Positions 7,499 through 10,474 of a stretch of 10,474 nt of DNA are shown here, one piece after another. How positions within the stretch are numbered: the stretch's first letter is position 1; the number at the start of each line of letters is the position of its first letter. The position numbers were made by a program, and so were the translations under genes. The notes below the pieces were generated by a model. It saw nothing but the letters and a program-made list of their open reading frames with translations, made no database searches and had not been told where the DNA came from. Source of the DNA: Phoronis ovalis (lineage: Eukaryota; Phoronida; Phoronidae); assembly GCA_028565635.1 (NCBI GenBank), contig JAOXYB010063179.1, positions 1 through 10,474 of the forward strand, in the 5' to 3' direction.

Positions 7499-8473
7499 TC
7501 ATCGTTCTTGGGCATTTGCAGTCGGTGGACCAGGGAGAGAATCCTCCAATATAAGCGCAAACTCCTCCACTTTTGCTTGATCGCGTGTTTTGCTGGTGTC
7601 GATGCGAGGTCTGCCCTTATTTCTTGTACGGTGCAGTCTCTTCGCACGGAACTTCACATTGCTGCACACCAAAGAGTGGTCAGTGTCACAATCGGCGCTC
7701 TGGTAACTGCGAGTGATCTTGATACTGGAAAGGTTGGCACGTCTGGTGAGGATCAGGTCGAGCTGATGCCAGTGTTTGGATCGCGGGTGTCTCCAAGAAG
7801 GTGTTGCTGACGCACAACACATGATGACAGCAGAGCTCTAGCAGGCGCTGGCCATTCTAGTTCATTTTCCCAGTGCCAAACTGACCCAAGCAGGTGGGCC
7901 AGGAGTTGTGATCGACACCCATTCTGGCGTTGAAATCGCCGGCGATGAACAGTAGTTCTTTGTTGGGAATTTTTCTTATAGTAGCACTGAGGTCGTCATA
8001 ACACTTATCTTTTGCTTCTGCTTTGGATACTAAAGTTGGTGCGTAGGCACTGATTAGACTGACTGGTCCTGAGGATGTTTGGAGTCGGAGAGACAGGATT
8101 CGCTCTGTTCCCTCTGCTGGTGGGTTTATGGACCCCAATAAGCTGTTTCTAACTGAGAATCCCAGTCCGTGTTCTCTGACCTCGTCTGATGGTTTGCCCT
8201 ACCAGAACAGAGTGAAGTCTCTCTCACTCACAGATCCTGTTTCTGGGAGCCTAGTTTCTTGAATGGTGACGATGTCAATCTGCAGTCTGCTCAGTTCTCT
8301 GTCGATGACAGCTGTCTTACGAGAGCATCAGTTACTTCCTGCAGGTCGTCAGAAAAGCCTGGTGTCATTGTCTTTACGTTCCATGTGCCCAATTTCAGGG
8401 CGGGAGTTTTCATTTTTTTGTTGCTTGGTGCACAGTTGTCGATCCGCTTGTCGGTTTTCACCCTAAACCCCAC
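7499..8473 (-). pseudogene. LINE AP-type endonuclease domain
   Basis: The domain probably starts at the methionine 8411-8413, just before L-G-T-W-N-V. Motifs in order: T-W-N-V (near 8380), Q-E-T-R-L (about 8247-8261), A-Y-A-P (8037-8048), A-G-D-F-N-A-R (aspartate at 7935-7937), W-R-H-P-R-S-K-H-W-H-Q and D-T-D-H-S (histidine at 7676-7678). These match the metal-binding and catalytic residues of APE-like LINE endonucleases. Lesions: a doubled GA at 8321-8324 shifting the frame; stops at 8199-8201, 7857-7859 and 7499-7501; a frame change with probable small deletion near 7795-7805. The domain nicks target DNA in active elements; here it cannot be translated intact. Confidence 0.9.
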
Positions 8474-9150
8474 ACACCCAGTGAGGCTAACGGACCGTGG
8501 CGGGGTAGCACCTTACTGGCTGGGGGCTGCCCAGCTTAAGGCGGGCGGTAGCTGCCCAGTGAGATGCGATGACCTCCCCCACCGTCGGAAGCAGCCCCTG
8601 GCGTCTGACTCTACGCCAATTGAGTATGCAGACTTATAAACGGTAGACTGCTACTTCCCGTGTTTTGTCGACGCTGCAAAGCGAAGATGGAGTGACCTCT
8701 CCAGAGCACAAAGCCTGGGTAAGTAAGTATGGAGGGAAAGCTGTTATCCATGCAGCAGACCCCCCTCTCCACGTCGCTGGAATGTTCCATTGGAAAGGCG
8801 CGCCGATACACATGGTTACAGTGGCGTCGCAGGAGTTGCCAGAACGTTGCTGTATACAGCCTCGGACTGCCTTGGGGACTCCGACTCCGGATTTACCTCA
8901 GGGTTGAATCCCGAAGCCTTTCCTATGAGTAGGTATGGCCGCAAGGCAGCGGAGGTTTGAAATCAGAGTTTTCCTTCTCTTAGATGAGCTGTCTTCCAAA
9001 CTGATGAGCCCCATCTGCCCAAAGCACTGGTTTTCAGGCGCCAGGTAACCCGCCTTCACCCCTTCTCCTATCAGTAGTAGCAGTTCCGCCGTGCTTATAT
9101 GTAAGCCACACGAGCAGGCTAGGAGCTGGACTTAGTTGTCAGAGGCTGTT
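8474..9150 (-). other. LINE 5' region (UTR or eroded ORF1)
   Basis: G+C-rich sequence continuous with the element on the 5' side of the endonuclease. No frame resembles a gag, RRM or zinc-knuckle ORF1. The longest minus frame here (8611-8811) has no recognisable domain. The outer border near 9150 is placed where composition changes and the diverged short-period array begins; it could be off by tens of bases. Confidence 0.55.
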
Positions 9151-9179
9151 GGAGACGCACGCCGTGAGGGGCATTTTAT

Positions 9180-9486
9180 AGACAATGGGAGCTTGTCCCC
9201 ATTTCCACCCCTCGGCTATGACAACCTTGAAACCTAGCTTTAATAACGCCCATGGCAAAAACATACCCCTTTCTAAGCAAACATGATTTTCGGGACTCGT
9301 TTGCTGGCAGTGAGCTAAAAATATACCTCGTTGCAAGCATTCAGGCCTGAAATATATACCCCATTGCAAGCAGGGACCCGGAAAGACCATACCCCATATG
9401 GCAGCACGTATGCATAACCACTTTGGCTCACAGTGGCCCCCCGGTGCAAGCTTCACCTGTAAGCAAGTCAGAAGGTTAAAAATCAC
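9180..9486 (-). repeat. Diverged 33-bp tandem repeat, left part of array
   Basis: On the minus strand, units begin with A-T-G-G-G-G-T-A-T followed by a T-rich run and end TGCTTGCA. Corresponding ATACC motifs on the plus strand lie near 9263, 9323, 9356 and 9390, so spacing is about 33-35 bp, with one double-length step. A minus-strand frame (9139-9486) stays open because 33 is a multiple of three. It shows repeated W-G-x-x-F or R-G-x-F and C-L-Q/E peptides every 11 residues. I treat it as repeat DNA, not a gene. Confidence 0.65.
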
Positions 9487-9780
9487 TGAAAGTCAATATA
9501 GACGCCCGGGAGATGCCATTATGGTTGTTTCGTATTTATTGAGTTAAAATTCAACAAATGTTTTGCCACAAGAAATACTTGCATATTTTTCACTTGATAA
9601 TAATAAGCTAAGACAATCGGATCATTGCTGTATGAGAATTTTCATCATTTTTGTTAATTTCGAAAGATGATAGTTTTTTAATAGGAAAGTGTTAGCACCC
9701 ATAGGTCAGTATGGGGCCTATTATTAGGATTAGGAGGGTACTTTATAAAATTATAGGTAGGGGTGTGTGGCTTAGGCTTA
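9487..9780. other. A/T-rich spacer between array parts
   Basis: Mostly A/T-rich unique-looking sequence with T runs. No gene, RNA or clear repeat is seen, although isolated array-like pieces may be present. Confidence 0.6.
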
Positions 9781-10010
9781 AAAACCGGATCCTTTCAACT
9801 AGTTTTTTTGCACCAAAAGACCGGTTTGCTAAAAAGTGTAAAACAGGGTCCACTACTTTATTTTAGCCAAAAACCAGATCAAGTTAGCTTATTTATTAAA
9901 AAAAACCGGATCCACTCTGCTATTTGGTCAAAAAATGGATTCGCTCTGCTAATTTGATCAAAAAACCGGATCCTCTGCTTATTTGGTCAAAAAACCGGAT
10001 CCACTAAAGC
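9781..10010. repeat. About 30-bp imperfect tandem array with CCGGATCC motif
   Basis: Some eight units of the type AAAAAACCGGATCC + CTCTGCTTATTTGGTC. The CCGG or equivalent positions are near 9785, 9821, 9847, 9874, 9906, 9936, 9966 and 9995, so spacing is 26-36 bp and settles at 29-32 bp on the right. The right four units are the best preserved. The small plus frame 9763-9957 follows the repeat and is not considered coding. Confidence 0.9.
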
Positions 10011-10109
10011 GGCACATCCATATATAGAAGGAACCCTGAGTACCTTAGTGTTTTTATGACTAGGAACTTAGTTTACATTAAAATTGCATTGAGTGGAAAG
10101 CTTTTAGAT

Positions 10110-10440
10110 AGACCAGCCTGTTTTTATGCCCATCTAACATAGTGAAATGGCCCCGGGAGGTAACTTGTGGAAAGTGGGTTTGAAACAAAACCCCTAAATG
10201 CATATATGGTTTACTAAAAAAGAACCCCTTTGAAAGACTTGAAGATTTGAAAAGTGACCCTTTATTGGCAAAAATGTTGACGCGCTGGTTAAGCAGCCCT
10301 AACTTTACGTATCTGCTAGTGAAGGAGTTGAAAAATATATACTTTGGCAGACCTGCATTGCTAAAAGCAACACCCTGTTTGCCAATATTTAGCTAATATA
10401 TACCCTTAACGCTGCACGCCTGTTAAGTGCTTCACTGAAA
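10110..10440 (-). repeat. Diverged 32-34-bp tandem repeat, right part of array
   Basis: Read on the minus strand, units begin with AGGGGTT or AGGGT and continue into a T run, for example from about 10197, 10230 and 10263 leftward. Others carry GGGTATATATT or AGTATATATTT. Spacing is about 32-34 bp. The design resembles the 9180-9486 segment, so both are probably remnants of one family flanking the sharper 30-bp block. Confidence 0.5.
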
Positions 10441-10474
10441 AATATCAAATTTTTACGTGATTTTCCGTTCGCGT

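Larger units (their letters stand above)
5240..9150 (-). mobile_element. Near full-length, inactivated LINE (non-LTR retrotransposon)
   Basis: A single minus-strand element. In its own direction it has a roughly 0.7-kb 5' region, an AP-type endonuclease, a reverse transcriptase, a C-terminal domain and a terminal C2HC zinc-binding motif, with a short 3' UTR at about 5240-5294. Endonuclease and polymerase lie on one protein in the usual LINE order. No LTRs, integrase or gag-like zinc knuckles were seen. The 3' end lacks a long poly(A) and finishes in ATGAGGAATGATTCC, perhaps a decayed ATG-type tail as in RTE-like elements. The clade is not decided: the layout suggests an RTE/CR1-type LINE known from fishes and invertebrates. 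Both outer borders are estimated from composition; no target-site duplication was found. Confidence 0.9.

Noticed and set aside
5612-8639. Plus-strand frames within the LINE (for example 5612-5893, 5906-6292, 6722-7027, 7493-7810, 8259-8639)
   Set aside because: They are antisense shadows of the endonuclease and RT coding strand; the minus-strand motifs explain the region.
8898-8912. GGGTTGAATCCC resembling a tRNA B box (SINE promoter)
   Set aside because: It lacks the central C of GGTTCGANTCC, and I found no matching A box or cloverleaf nearby; it fits better as part of the LINE 5' region.
9763-9957. Small plus-strand frame of 64 codons
   Set aside because: It follows the 30-bp tandem repeat and has no domain; openness is explained by the repeat.
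9781-10010. CRISPR-like or origin iteron array
   Set aside because: Units are imperfect, adjacent without unique spacers, and lie in animal-type DNA; a degenerate minisatellite is the simpler reading.

Overview
The window looks like animal nuclear DNA, most likely from a marine invertebrate and possibly a mollusc. The taxon is inferred: GT-AG introns in a class V aminotransferase gene of a type I know from invertebrate genomes, a degraded LINE, and A/T-rich intron sequence. Nothing suggests a bacterial, plasmid or phage origin.

Positions 1-5072 (+ strand) hold a split gene for a PLP-dependent class V aminotransferase / cysteine desulfurase-like enzyme. Nine exons (676-937, 1149-1330, 1722-1854, 2168-2278, 2512-2763, 3500-3591, 3728-3775, 4283-4394, 4929-5072), plus an upstream mini-exon present as two tandem copies (ending at 37, and 61-106), join with matching phases at every junction. 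They give about 460 continuous codons with no stop. The N-terminus lies left of the window. The C-terminus is not seen and would lie beyond the large downstream insertion, or is lost. The PLP lysine (1753-1755), the PLP-binding aspartate (1275-1277) and an R-G-G-C-A-C-A-G-P loop (2728-2754) are all visible.

Positions about 5240-9150 are a single minus-strand, near full-length non-LTR retrotransposon (LINE). It is richer in G+C than its surroundings. It carries a 5' region, an AP-type endonuclease, a reverse transcriptase, a C-terminal region and a terminal C2HC zinc-binding motif. At least five in-frame stops and about six frame changes make it a dead copy. It sits downstream of the last visible exon, in the same intron or just 3' of the gene.

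Positions about 9180-10440 are a long, much-diverged tandem array. Its units are about 30-35 bp and, on the minus strand, begin with a G-rich start followed by a T run. A sharper 30-bp subarray at 9781-10010 carries the CCGGATCC motif.

The points most worth a second look are the 69-bp tandem duplication of the mini-exon together with its splice signals at the left edge, and the diverged short-period array at the right edge. I found no convincing evidence of a wholly new multi-gene system.
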